DNA from: Phytophthora sp. 'mugwort'
Lineage: Eukaryota > Oomycota > Peronosporomycetes > Peronosporales > Peronosporaceae
Length of the DNA: 64,000 nucleotides
Assembly: GCA_033558025.1 (NCBI GenBank)
Contig: JAUCEF010000018.1
Location: 4,216,001 to 4,280,000 of the forward strand
Direction of reading: 5' to 3'
In this document: positions 52,201 to 64,000 of the stretch, one piece after another
Position numbering within the stretch: the first letter of the stretch is position 1
Layout: each line of letters begins with the position of its first letter
Program-made: the position numbers and the translations under genes
Notes under the pieces: generated by a model
The model's database searches: none
Seen by the model: the letters and a program-made list of their open reading frames with translations, nothing else
Told to the model about the DNA's origin: nothing

Positions 52201-55200
52201 ACAGCCTCCTCTTCCTGGCGAGCCAGTTCCTCTTGACCGGCAGCCTCGGCCGCAGCGGCAGGTTCGACGGCACGCAGCGTTGCCACCTCGGACCGAGCAA
52301 CGGAACCTCGCCAGTGGCTCTGGATCTTCGTCGCCATGCTGTTCTCGGCCGCCTCCTGACGGGCCAGCTCTTCCTGACGTGCCTGCTCCTCGAGACGGAC
52401 AGCCTCCTCAACCCGGGCCTGCTCCTCGAGACGTGCCTGCTCCTCAACCCGGGCTTGCTCCTCGAGACGGACAGCCTCCTCTTCCTGGCGAGCCAGTTCC
52501 TCTTGACCGGCAGCCTCGGCCGCAGCGGCAGGTTCGACGGCACGCAGCGTTGCCACCTCGGACCGAGCAACGGAACCTCGCCAGTGGCTCTGGATCTTCG
52601 TCGCCATGCTGTTCTCGGCCGCCTCCTGACGGGCCAGCTCTTCCTGACGTGCCTGTTCTTCCTGACGTGCCTGCTCCTCGAGACGGACAGCCTCCTCAAC
52701 CCGGGCCTGCTCCTCGAGACGTGCCTGCTCCTCAACCCGGGCTTGCTCCTCGAGACGGACAGCCTCCTCTTCCTGGCGAGCCAGTTCCTCTTGACCGGCA
52801 GCCTCGGCCGCAGCGGCAAATTCGACGGCACGCAGCGTTGCCACCTCGGACCGAGCAACGGAACCTCGCCAGTGGCTCTGGATCTTCGTCGCCATGCTGT
52901 TCTCGGCCGCCTCCTGACGGGCCAGCTCTTCCTGACGTGCCTGCTCCTCGAGACGGACAGCCTCCTCAACCCGGGCCTGCTCCTCGAGACGTGCCTGCTC
53001 CTCAACCCGGGCTTGCTCCTCGAGACGGACAGCCTCCTCTTCCTGGCGAGCCAGTTCCTCTTGACCGGCAGCCTCGGCCGCAGCGGCAGGTTCGACGGCA
53101 CGCAGCGTTGCCACCTCGGACCGAGCAACGGAACCTCGCCAGTGGCTCTGGATCTTCGTCGCCATGCTGTTCTCGGCCGCCTCCTGACGGGCCAGCTCTT
53201 CCTGACGTGCCTGTTCTTCCTGACGTGCCTGCTCCTCGAGACGGACAGCCTCCTCAACCCGGGCCTGCTCCTCGAGACGTGCCTGCTCCTCAACCCGGGC
53301 TTGCTCCTCGAGACGGACAGCCTCCTCTTCCTGGCGAGCCAGTTCCTCTTGACCGGCAGCCTCGGCCGCAGCGGCAGGTTCGACGGCACGCAGCGTTGCC
53401 ACCTCGGACCGAGCAACGGAACCTCGCCAGTGGCTCTGGATCTTCGTCGCCATGCTGTTCTCGGCCGCCTCCTGACGGGCCAGCTCTTCCTGACGTGCCT
53501 GCTCCTCGAGACGGACAGCCTCCTCAACCCGGGCCTGCTCCTCGAGACGTGCCTGCTCCTCAACCCGGGCTTGCTCCTCGAGACGGACAGCCTCCTCTTC
53601 CTGGCGAGCCAGTTCCTCTTGACCGGCAGCCTCGGCCGCAGCGGCAGGTTCGACGGCACGCAGCGTTGCCACCTCGGACCGAGCAACGGAACCTCGCCAG
53701 TGGCTCTGGATCTTCGTCGCCATGCTGTTCTCGGCCGCCTCCTGACGGGCCAGCTCTTCCTGACGTGCCTGCTCCTCGAGACGGACAGCCTCCTCAACCC
53801 GGGCCTGCTCCTCGAGACGTGCCTGCTCCTCAACCCGGGCTTGCTCCTCGAGACGGACAGCCTCCTCTTCCTGGCGAGCCAGTTCCTCTTGACCGGCAGC
53901 CTCGGCCGCAGCGGCAGGTTCGACGGCACGCAGCGTTGCCACCTCGGACCGAGCAACGGAACCTCGCCAGTGGCTCTGGATCTTCGTCGCCATGCTGTTC
54001 TCGGCCGCCTCCTGACGGGCCAGCTCTTCCTGACGTGCCTGTTCTTCCTGACGTGCCTGCTCCTCGAGACGGACAGCCTCCTCAACCCGGGCCTGCTCCT
54101 CGAGACGTGCCTGCTCCTCAACCCGGGCTTGCTCCTCGAGACGGACAGCCTCCTCTTCCTGGCGAGCCAGTTCCTCTTGACCGGCAGCCTCGGCCGCAGC
54201 GGCAGGTTCGACGACACGCAGCGTTGCCACCTCGGACCGAGCAACGGAACCTCGCCAGTGGCTCTGGATCTGCGTCGCCATGCTGTTCTCGGCCGCCTCC
54301 TGACGGGCCAGCTCTTCCTGACGTGCCTGCTCCTCGAGACGGACAGCCTCCTCCACCCGGGCCTGCTCCTCGAGACGTGCCTGCTCCTCAACCCGGGCTT
54401 GCTCCTCGAGACGGACAGCCTCCTCTTCCTGGCGAGCCAGTTCCTCTTGACCGGCAGCCTCGGCCGCAGCGGCAGGTTCGACGGCACGCAGCGTTGCCAC
54501 CTCGGACCGAGCAACGGAACCTCGCCAGTGGCTCTGGATCTTCGTCGCCATGCTGTTCTCGGCCGCCTCCTGACGGGCCAGCTCTTCCTGACGTGCCTGC
54601 TCCTCGAGACGGACAGCCTCCTCAACCCGGGCCTGCTCCTCGAGACGTGCCTGCTCCTCAACCCGGGCTTGCTCCTCGAGACGGACAGCCTCCTCTTCCT
54701 GGCGAGCCAGTTCCTCTTGACCGGCAGCCTCGGCCGCAGCGGCAGGTTCGACGGCACGCAGCGTTGCCACCTCGGACCGAGCAACGGAACCTCGCCAGTG
54801 GCTCTGGATCTTCGTCGCCATGCTGTTCTCGGCCGCCTCCTGACGGGCCAGCTCTTCCTGACGTGCCTGCTCCTCGAGACGGACAGCCTCCTCAACCCGG
54901 GCCTGCTCCTCGAGACGTGCCTGCTCCTCAACCCGGGCTTGCTCCTCGAGACGGACAGCCTCCTCTTCCTGGCGAGCCAGTTCCTCTTGACCGGCAGCCT
55001 CGGCCGCAGCGGCAGGTTCGACGGCACGCAGCGTTGCCACCTCGGACCGAGCAACGGAACCTCGCCAGTGGCTCTGGATCTTCGTCGCCATGCTGTTCTC
55101 GGCCGCCTCCTGACGGGCCAGCTCTTCCTGACGTGCCTGCTCCTCGAGACGGACAGCCTCCTCAACCCGGGCCTGCTCCTCGAGACGTGCCTGCTCCTCA

Positions 55201-58200
55201 ACCCGGGCTTGCTCCTCGAGACGGACAGCCTCCTCTTCCTGGCGAGCCAGTTCCTCTTGACCGGCAGCCTCGGCCGCAGCGGCAGGTTCGACGGCACGCA
55301 GCGTTGCCACCTCGGACCGAGCAACGGAACCTCGCCAGTGGCTCTGGATCTTCGTCGCCATGCTGTTCTCGGCCGCCTCCTGACGGGCCAGCTCTTCCTG
55401 ACGTGCCTGCTCCTCGAGACGGACAGCCTCCTCAACCCGGGCCTGCTCCTCGAGACGTGCCTGCTCCTCAACCCGGGCTTGCTCCTCGAGACGGACAGCC
55501 TCCTCTTCCTGGCGAGCCAGTTCCTCTTGACCGGCAGCCTCGGCCGCAGCGGCAGGTTCGACGGCACGCAGCGTTGCCACCTCGGACCGAGCAACGGAAC
55601 CTCGCCAGTGGCTCTGGATCTTCGTCGCCATGCTGTTCTCGGCCGCCTCCTGACGGGCCAGCTCTTCCTGACGTGCCTGCTCCTCGAGACGGACAGCCTC
55701 CTCAACCCGGGCCTGCTCCTCGAGACGTGCCTGCTCCTCAACCCGGGCTTGCTCCTCGAGACGGACAGCCTCCTCTTCCTGGCGAGCCAGTTCCTCTTGA
55801 CCGGCAGCCTCGGCCGCAGCGGCAGGTTCGACGGCACGCAGCGTTGCCACCTCGGACCGAGCAACGGAACCTCGCCAGTGGCTCTGGATCTTCGTCGCCA
55901 TGCTGTTCTCGGCCGCCTCCTGACGGGCCAGCTCTTCCTGACGTGCCTGTTCTTCCTGACGTGCCTGCTCCTCGAGACGGACAGCCTCCTCAACCCGGGC
56001 CTGCTCCTCGAGACGTGCCTGCTCCTCAACCCGGGCTTGCTCCTCGAGACGGACAGCCTCCTCTTCCTGGCGAGCCAGTTCCTCTTGACCGGCAGCCTCG
56101 GCCGCAGCGGCAAATTCGACGGCACGCAGCGTTGCCACCTCGGACCGAGCAACGGAACCTCGCCAGTGGCTCTGGATCTTCGTCGCCATGCTGTTCTCGG
56201 CCGCCTCCTGACGGGCCAGCTCTTCCTGACGTGCCTGCTCCTCGAGACGGACAGCCTCCTCAACCCGGGCCTGCTCCTCGAGACGTGCCTGCTCCTCAAC
56301 CCGGGCTTGCTCCTCGAGACGGACAGCCTCCTCTTCCTGGCGAGCCAGTTCCTCTTGACCGGCAGCCTCGGCCGCAGCGGCAGGTTCGACGGCACGCAGC
56401 GTTGCCACCTCGGACCGAGCAACGGAACCTCGCCAGTGGCTCTGGATCTTCGTCGCCATGCTGTTCTCGGCCGCCTCCTGACGGGCCAGCTCTTCCTGAC
56501 GTGCCTGTTCTTCCTGACGTGCCTGCTCCTCGAGACGGACAGCCTCCTCAACCCGGGCCTGCTCCTCGAGACGTGCCTGCTCCTCAACCCGGGCTTGCTC
56601 CTCGAGACGGACAGCCTCCTCTTCCTGGCGAGCCAGTTCCTCTTGACCGGCAGCCTCGGCCGCAGCGGCAGGTTCGACGGCACGCAGCGTTGCCACCTCG
56701 GACCGAGCAACGGAACCTCGCCAGTGGCTCTGGATCTTCGTCGCCATGCTGTTCTCGGCCGCCTCCTGACGGGCCAGCTCTTCCTGACGTGCCTGCTCCT
56801 CGAGACGGACAGCCTCCTCAACCCGGGCCTGCTCCTCGAGACGTGCCTGCTCCTCAACCCGGGCTTGCTCCTCGAGACGGACAGCCTCCTCTTCCTGGCG
56901 AGCCAGTTCCTCTTGACCGGCAGCCTCGGCCGCAGCGGCAGGTTCGACGGCACGCAGCGTTGCCACCTCGGACCGAGCAACGGAACCTCGCCAGTGGCTC
57001 TGGATCTTCGTCGCCATGCTGTTCTCGGCCGCCTCCTGACGGGCCAGCTCTTCCTGACGTGCCTGCTCCTCGAGACGGACAGCCTCCTCAACCCGGGCCT
57101 GCTCCTCGAGACGTGCCTGCTCCTCAACCCGGGCTTGCTCCTCGAGACGGACAGCCTCCTCTTCCTGGCGAGCCAGTTCCTCTTGACCGGCAGCCTCGGC
57201 CGCAGCGGCAGGTTCGACGGCACGCAGCGTTGCCACCTCGGACCGAGCAACGGAACCTCGCCAGTGGCTCTGGATCTTCGTCGCCATGCTGTTCTCGGCC
57301 GCCTCCTGACGGGCCAGCTCTTCCTGACGTGCCTGTTCTTCCTGACGTGCCTGCTCCTCGAGACGGACAGCCTCCTCAACCCGGGCCTGCTCCTCGAGAC
57401 GTGCCTGCTCCTCAACCCGGGCTTGCTCCTCGAGACGGACAGCCTCCTCTTCCTGGCGAGCCAGTTCCTCTTGACCGGCAGCCTCGGCCGCAGCGGCAGG
57501 TTCGACGACACGCAGCGTTGCCACCTCGGACCGAGCAACGGAACCTCGCCAGTGGCTCTGGATCTGCGTCGCCATGCTGTTCTCGGCCGCCTCCTGACGG
57601 GCCAGCTCTTCCTGACGTGCCTGCTCCTCGAGACGGACAGCCTCCTCCACCCGGGCCTGCTCCTCGAGACGTGCCTGCTCCTCAACCCGGGCTTGCTCCT
57701 CGAGACGGACAGCCTCCTCTTCCTGGCGAGCCAGTTCCTCTTGACCGGCAGCCTCGGCCGCAGCGGCAGGTTCGACGGCACGCAGCGTTGCCACCTCGGA
57801 CCGAGCAACGGAACCTCGCCAGTGGCTCTGGATCTTCGTCGCCATGCTGTTCTCGGCCGCCTCCTGACGGGCCAGCTCTTCCTGACGTGCCTGCTCCTCG
57901 AGACGGACAGCCTCCTCAACCCGGGCCTGCTCCTCGAGACGTGCCTGCTCCTCAACCCGGGCTTGCTCCTCGAGACGGACAGCCTCCTCTTCCTGGCGAG
58001 CCAGTTCCTCTTGACCGGCAGCCTCGGCCGCAGCGGCAGGTTCGACGGCACGCAGCGTTGCCACCTCGGACCGAGCAACGGAACCTCGCCAGTGGCTCTG
58101 GATCTTCGTCGCCATGCTGTTCTCGGCCGCCTCCTGACGGGCCAGCTCTTCCTGACGTGCCTGCTCCTCGAGACGGACAGCCTCCTCAACCCGGGCCTGC

Positions 58201-61200
58201 TCCTCGAGACGTGCCTGCTCCTCAACCCGGGCTTGCTCCTCGAGACGGACAGCCTCCTCTTCCTGGCGAGCCAGTTCCTCTTGACCGGCAGCCTCGGCCG
58301 CAGCGGCAGGTTCGACGGCACGCAGCGTTGCCACCTCGGACCGAGCAACGGAACCTCGCCAGTGGCTCTGGATCTTCGTCGCCATGCTGTTCTCGGCCGC
58401 CTCCTGACGGGCCAGCTCTTCCTGACGTGCCTGCTCCTCGAGACGGACAGCCTCCTCAACCCGGGCCTGCTCCTCGAGACGTGCCTGCTCCTCAACCCGG
58501 GCTTGCTCCTCGAGACGGACAGCCTCCTCTTCCTGGCGAGCCAGTTCCTCTTGACCGGCAGCCTCGGCCGCAGCGGCAGGTTCGACGGCACGCAGCGTTG
58601 CCACCTCGGACCGAGCAACGGAACCTCGCCAGTGGCTCTGGATCTTCGTCGCCATGCTGTTCTCGGCCGCCTCCTGACGGGCCAGCTCTTCCTGACGTGC
58701 CTGCTCCTCGAGACGGACAGCCTCCTCAACCCGGGCCTGCTCCTCGAGACGTGCCTGCTCCTCAACCCGGGCTTGCTCCTCGAGACGGACAGCCTCCTCT
58801 TCCTGGCGAGCCAGTTCCTCTTGACCGGCAGCCTCGGCCGCAGCGGCAGGTTCGACGGCACGCAGCGTTGCCACCTCGGACCGAGCAACGGAACCTCGCC
58901 AGTGGCTCTGGATCTTCGTCGCCATGCTGTTCTCGGCCGCCTCCTGACGGGCCAGCTCTTCCTGACGTGCCTGTTCTTCCTGACGTGCCTGCTCCTCGAG
59001 ACGGACAGCCTCCTCAACCCGGGCCTGCTCCTCGAGACGTGCCTGCTCCTCAACCCGGGCTTGCTCCTCGAGACGGACAGCCTCCTCTTCCTGGCGAGCC
59101 AGTTCCTCTTGACCGGCAGCCTCGGCCGCAGCGGCAGGTTCGACGGCACGCAGCGTTGCCACCTCGGACCGAGCAACGGAACCTCGCCAGTGGCTCTGGA
59201 TCTTCGTCGCCATGGATTGCTCTATCCCTGCGCGGTCGAATGCTTCTATTTTCGCTCCAGCCTTGAGTCGTGATACCTTGCTTCTTGCTACTGATTGACG
59301 CCACGCGCATTGAAGTCGGATTATCGCATTCAGTCGAGCTTGAGCTTGTGATTTGCCAGATTTTGTTCGAACCACGGACTGAATTAGTGTTACTGCCTTG
59401 CGACGGCTAGCAGCCTCACTCCTGGCCTGACGCCCTGCAAACATCCGTAAAGTGAATTCTTGGATATCGTGTACTGCCTTAATCTGCTTTGTGTAGGCAG
59501 CTCTGGCTTGTCTGGCGCGCACGAGCGATTGCAATAATACTGCCGCAGCCTTTCTTTCAGCCACTTCGATCTGACTAACCACGGCGCAATCATTTTCACA
59601 CTGCGATTGCCGGCGAAGGTTCTCTAACTGCTTCTGAGCTTGACGCCGTCGGAATTCCGTTTGGATGTGGATCACTATTCGTTCTGCAGCAGAAAGTTTC
59701 TCATCATAGGCTTCACGAGCCATTACGCCACGTACACGCGACTGAATCCGTGTAGCCATATCGTTCTTCTGCTGGGCCTCCTTTCGCTCTTGCTCTTTCG
59801 TGCGGAAGCCACGTCCACTGTGTCCATACGATACGCCATTGAACGTCAAAGGTTTCTTGTTCTGCTTGGCCAGTTCAGCTGCAACCAAGACAACGACATT
59901 AGTTTATCAAAGGCAAAAAATAAAAAGGAATTTATGGATAAATGGAATAGTTCGCACCAGCTTTACGATCCATCTCGGCAAACTTCTGGGCGGCCGATCT
60001 AACGTCGAGCTTGGCTTCATCGACAGAGGCCTTGATCTGCTCAATGTCAGCTTCTACACAGATAGATGCAATCCACAGGCGAGGTTAGTACACCTCAACC
60101 GCTGGTCACGTTTGCGTTACCGCTGGTCGCACCATCCAGGGACTGCTTGCGCACAGAATCCATGGATTCAACTGAGTCCATTGACATTTTGCGAGTAGAC
60201 TCCCACGACGCCTTGCGCGAAGCTTCATCGGATGCTTTACGTCCCTCGCGTACACGATTTTCCGCTGTAATATATATATATATATGCGTACTTATTAATA
60301 TCAAAAAAGTCAAAACAAGACAAAATGATGCAGAAAACAACGTACCGAGTTGTTCTTGGAATCTCGCGAGTGCCTTCATAGCTTGAGGACTAGGCTTTTT
60401 AATACGTGCGGCAGGGTCTGTGAAAGGGTAACGCTTGGCTAAAGACAATCACATAGTCAACAGTTCAATAAAAGCACCTCATTCCTCCACAATTATGCAT
60501 CCACGAGCTTACCATTCGGGATTCCAGTACCGCTCGCATGCTTGGGCACCATAATGCCGTTCTTCATGATATATTCATGGGAGACGTCGTGCTGATCATA
60601 CTTTAATAGCGCCGCCTTAGCCTTTTCTTCAGCTTCCTTTTCCAGCTGCGCCAGCTCCTTCGCGTGCACGTATGCGTGATCAAAGTCGGGAGACGAGAAG
60701 TTATTAGACGCCTCCTTAGCGTGTAGTTCCTTTTGTCGCTCCAGCTCCTGGAGACGCTTCTTTTCTTCCAGCTGCTCTTCAAAGTACGTTTTACCTCCAG
60801 CGAAATTCCTCAGTGCTTTCTGAGCATCCTGTACTGCTTTTGTTGTATTCTCGCGCTGTTTCTGGTGGTGGTTGTACGAATGGTCGTACTCAGTGGAGTA
60901 TGTTGTGGTAGCGTGAAGATTCTTGGTATCCTGCTCCTTCTTGCGCTCGAGCTCGTCCAGACGTCGCTGTTCGTCGCGCTTCTCGGCCTCGAACGTCTTT
61001 CCGTCGCTCGTGAACTGTAAGAGCGACTCCTTGGCCTTCTGTTCCGCCGAGCGCTCATACTCTTTCTGTTTCACGGCGTGGTTGTACACGTGATCGCTCT
61101 CAAGATCATATGAGGATTGTTTGGCCATAGCATCGCGCGCTTCTTGGGCGACACGACGTTCCTGTTCGATGCGCAGCTTGCGTTCCTGCATGGCGGCGTC

Positions 61201-61571
61201 CAGGAGCGTCTCGGAGCTCTTGACCGCGGTGTGGGACTGTTTGGCTTCTTCTTCCGCCTTGCGGTCGGAATCGCGACGCTCGCGCACGATACGCAGCACG
61301 TCGTTGGCGTCAGACTCGGTCTTTTCGATCTTCTCCTCGGGTTTTTCTCCTGTCGGGAGCTTGATGGGGGGAGGAGGCGCCGCGCGCCGCTTCCAGGCCG
61401 GCGGCTCCGCGTTCTGCACCGAGCCCTTGTTGAACATGGCGCGGAGATTGGCCACACGGCCGCGGGCTTCAACCAGCGCCTTTCGCTCCTCTGTATAGCA
61501 AAATATTAGCGTTAGAAGATTCACAGCTTTAATAAAGAGAGGAAGAAGCCTTGCAACGCACCGTCATTCAT
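49227..61571 (-). CDS. Giant IQ-motif protein of about 3,990 residues, six exons
   Basis: Exons on the minus strand are 61571-61562, 61490-60513, 60438-60346, 60264-60121, 60053-59958 and 59878-49227. All five introns are 67-81 bp, GT-AG and phase 1. The first exon encodes only MND. The N-terminal 440 residues are charged helices with three repeats of a 'DH.YNH/VH' unit. Six or so divergent IQ motifs follow. Then come 30 near-identical IQ modules (IQSHWRGSVAR) spaced by 90 or 96 residues of Glu/Arg/Gln-rich helix (residues about 660-3340), then four more divergent IQ motifs. A Ser/Asp-rich tail has repeated 'R.DSYAD' units. IQ motifs bind calmodulin-type light chains, so it should be a long, rod-like calmodulin-binding cytoskeletal protein. 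Related named proteins (ASPM-like) are similar only in kind. Confidence 0.88.
49850..50015 (-). repeat. Short imperfect repeats encoding 'R.DSYAD' units
   Basis: Five to six copies of a unit reading S-R-x-D-S-Y-A-D or close variants lie in the acidic Ser-rich tail of the giant protein. They could be repeated phosphorylation sites, but this is inferred from composition only. Confidence 0.6.
51181..59213 (-). repeat. Coding tandem array of 30 IQ modules (270/288-bp units)
   Basis: The landmark GTTGCCACCTCGG recurs 30 times from 51181 to 59155. The 29 intervals are 21 of 270 bp and 8 of 288 bp; the longer form has one extra 18-bp (6-residue) hexad. Both lengths keep the frame. From the left, the long units are numbers 1, 6, 8, 11, 18, 20, 23 and 29. 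Units are nearly identical at the DNA level. Each encodes one IQ motif and a Glu/Arg/Gln helix built of 'LEEQAR/VEEQAR' hexads. Confidence 0.95.
52549..59136 (-). repeat. Higher-order duplication: two 3,294-bp blocks of 12 units
   Basis: Block 52549-55842 and block 55843-59136 share the same order of long and short units except the last. They also share the same four private variants, each exactly 3,294 bp apart. These are an A-for-G change giving FAAAA (52818 and 56112), GACGACACG (about 54211 and 57505), CTGCGTCGCC (54270 and 57564) and CTCCACCCGG (54351 and 57645). Confidence 0.9.
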
Positions 61572-63497
61572 GGTAGCGTGTGTCTGAATAGAGGTGAGAT
61601 AATCACTGCTCTGCTACGTTATGGTACGCCGCTTGGGTCCTGTAGATGAAGTTGCAGAGTAATGTGGCAGCCTCAGCCGATGGAGATCGCGGCGTCTTAT
61701 CTGGCGATGGAAATGGCGAATGAACCGGCGGCGGTGACGCGGCAAGTTCCTGTCACGACAATGCGGCGACGGGCGCCACACAGGCTCTTTTACGAGGTCC
61801 CACGGACGTCTCTGCCTCGACGTCCTCGACGCGGATTGGTCAAATATAGGAGCTATGTTTTTCCACAATCTTGGTGCTATTTTTTCACGGGTGTGTAGTT
61901 TGTTGAATCAAGAAATTATTAGTGAAATGAATTGTTTGTTGAGGATGGATGAAATGCAGATATGCTGTCGACAACAGCATACTAACTTGCATGTGTATAT
62001 TGCAGCGAGAGTTGTCGATGCAGTGACACAATTATTAACCCATGATCGCCGACAGTACTCGTCCAGAAACAAATGATTCTGTTTATCCAGACCTGTGGGC
62101 TGCAATCCCAGGTACAAGCATTGCTTCTGCTGCTCAAGAGTGATATATAGCACGCACTACAGACGGGCTAACAGTGGCCACGTAGTCGCCATGGCTGCAC
62201 GTCGCCTATATATTTTGTGTTCGGTCCCATGGAAGTCGATAATTATGATGTTGTAGACTAGATTTCCACGTTGCAGCTCAGCGTGTGCATCTGAGACATA
62301 TTTATGTACATGTAATGATGAATCCCCCGCTGTGATCCGTTATATCGTGTTTCGACGTGTATGTCGAGGCAGGAACACATGCAACGTCGACTTCTCGAGT
62401 CGTAGTCCACTACAAGTACATGTAGTACCTACCATCTTTTGACAAACTAAAGCATAATTTATTCCGTAGATGAAAATTGGAATGGACAGTAGGACCGTCG
62501 GGTGGCTACTGCGACCGACTCTTGACAGCGCAAAAAACGACTTCAACCAACGACCTTTTGCACGCCACTAGCGACACGTACCAATAAGTGGCGCCATGTC
62601 GGCCGCTTTCCCCTTCGTCGGTCAGTGCACATTGTTCAGTAGATCCCGTTCGGACGCCCCCCTTATCGTTGTGTTGTATCGAGAGCAGATCCCTTCACCC
62701 GTCTAGAGAATGCGCTCTGGAGCGTCTTCCACTGCCGCGGGGTGAGCGAATGACTGACAAACAACCTGCAGAATACCTGCGTCTAACCCTCTAAACGAAT
62801 ATTCTAACATAGAACAAGTCGCTGGCGGTTGTGCTGACAAGTCTGTGGGAGATGTGGAGTCTGCAGCCGACGCTGCACCGTCGAATTGTAGCTTCTCGTA
62901 TGTTCTCGCGAAGCTTCTCGGTGCTGTAGCTTTCAACTCATGATCTCTTTGAATACTGCTCGACAGGATCTGCCCTGCTGAAGGTGGTGGTGGTGCGTAT
63001 TCTGCGCGCTGTCAACCTTCGTATTAGTCTGACATGGAGTCTCCCGATTGACCAGCTGGTACATTGTACACGACAGATAATTTGTTGTCCTACACAGCTG
63101 ACTCACTCCTGTCAACTGCTTTATATCTCAGCATACACTGCTGCAATTGCTTCATGTCATTGTAAGTGGCAGTATTCTCCTGCAGCAATTTACCACACAG
63201 GTTTGTAGATTGGCGACAGTATTTCTCGAAATCGAGTTATATATTGACACCGGCTTTTTTCACCGGGCAAAAAAAAACATTCCCACATAAGGTAGCTCGA
63301 TGCCGCCTGTTCTATTGAACAGATCCAACGCCGATTCAGTGAGTTCACTTCGGGCTGGAAACTTTGTATTGACTTGTGCAAGATTCTGTCGAGGAACTCG
63401 ACCGTCTGTCAGGAATTCGCCATTGACGGCTTGGATTTCGGGACTCAACAGGACCAAATTGGCGTAGCAGACGACGGAGTGTGCTCGATTATCTCGA
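61572..63497. other. Divergent intergenic region of about 1.9 kb
   Basis: The minus-strand promoter of the IQ gene and the plus-strand promoter of the TPR gene must lie here. No perfect Inr/FPR match was found; CACATTACTCTGCAACTT on the minus strand near 61665-61648 is a loose candidate. A minus-strand stretch near 63247-63457 has protein-like texture (LTESALDLFNRTGGIELPYV) but no family is recognised. Confidence 0.4.
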
Positions 63498-64000
63498 TGA
63501 AAACGTCACGTTCTGTAGCATCGACTAAATATTCAGTCGTTCCGTCCACCGCTCAATCCGAGCTCAAGCAGGCACACTACCAGTCGGCCATCACAAAAGA
63601 TGATATTCAAGAGCACAACCCTAACGAACATTTCAGACTCAAGACGCTCGAAGAATATCGCTTCGCTACTCGTTTTCAAGAGAAACGCGTGACGTTAAAA
63701 ACCTGGCGCTGGGCACTACGTGAAGCACACAAATTTATTCAATCAGGTGACCGTGTAAGTCTCGCGGAGGCATTGTATCTGTTGCTAGAGATTATTTATC
63801 TCGACCCACGTGGTTGTAACCTCGCGTCGATGTATCTTGATACTGGGTCTATTTACCTTGCCTTCGATCACCTCGATGAAGCTGCAAAGGCTTATCGCAA
63901 TAGTTTACGCCTGGATGGGTCGAATTGGAGAGCTCGATACAACTTGGGGGTGGCTGCAGCTCGCTTGCAGCACTTTGCAGACGCTACTCGACAGTTAAGA
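63498..64000 (+). CDS. TPR-containing protein, 5' part (runs off the window)
   Basis: ATG 63498 opens a frame that stays open to the last base (167 codons), with a stop 33 bases upstream (63465). After a Ser/Thr-rich head, the sequence becomes helical. From about residue 85 it shows TPR-like pairs: AEALYLLLEIIYLDPRG, then DTGSIYLAFDHLDEAAKAY with RNSLRLDGSNWRARYNLG. The last has the usual W/G/Y/A/P spacing of TPRs. TPR arrays mediate protein-protein contacts. Which complex it serves cannot be seen because most of the gene is missing. Upstream exons are possible. Confidence 0.75.

Noticed and set aside
51181..59213. CRISPR-like or satellite array
   Set aside because: Units are contiguous, coding and 270/288 bp long with no spacers; it is a protein-coding tandem repeat.
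51105..59273. Plus-strand ORF of 2,722 codons (and sister frames of about 2,690 codons) as a giant gene
   Set aside because: It is antisense to the IQ coding array, has no sensible start, splicing or domain, and is open only because the repeat unit lacks stops.

Overview
The window looks like nuclear DNA of a Peronosporales oomycete (Phytophthora or a downy mildew relative). The evidence is compact GC-rich host genes with few, short GT-AG introns; a perfect match to the oomycete core promoter (Inr + FPR) just upstream of a secreted starch-active enzyme; and a repeat-rich flank with decayed MULE-like, Tc1/mariner, piggyBac and LTR elements of the kinds common in these genomes. Species cannot be fixed from sequence alone.

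Layout. 1-7.1 kb: a repeat graveyard with a MULE transposase remnant, unrecognised coding remnants, a decayed lysine-rich gene and a candidate solo LTR (5234-6002). 7.1-23.1 kb: an AT-rich, multiply broken Polinton/Maverick-type virus-like element. It has protein-primed PolB, retrovirus-type integrase, a conserved unnamed Polinton-type protein, a fibre-like protein with an S74 autocleaving chaperone domain, an A32/FtsK-type packaging ATPase, a penton-like minor capsid protein, a small virion-type protein, an adenain-type protease and a double-jelly-roll-type major capsid protein, followed by a large hairpin and a DUF3820-like gene. 23.1-25.6 kb: a truncated Tc1/mariner element inserted at a TA in the Polinton, then a second Tc1/mariner with about 210-bp inverted repeats. 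26.2-29.5 kb: a decayed piggyBac-type element with an intron and palindromic repeats at both ends. 30.8-38.4 kb: intact host genes: GH31 alpha-glucosidase with two starch-binding modules (+), a basic 306-aa protein (+), a dolichol/phytol-kinase-like membrane protein (+) and a CAMK-type kinase (-). 38.8-43.4 kb: two more decayed transposon genes, one joining a transposase-like part, a SAP-like segment and a PD-(D/E)XK nuclease signature. 44.2-64 kb: intact host genes: a TMEM8/myomaker-like membrane protein with one intron (+), a PAP2 phosphatase (+), a probably dually acylated TTC39/Iml2-like protein (+), a giant six-exon IQ-motif protein of about 3,990 aa (-), and the 5' end of a TPR gene (+) cut by the window edge.

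The most informative parts are the Polinton (gene set, shared promoter-like motif and hairpin between convergent genes) and the giant IQ gene, whose 30 near-identical IQ modules carry a higher-order 12-unit (3,294-bp) duplication. The host genes show no operon-like relation; the Polinton genes together form a virion-assembly and replication set, now inactive as read here.
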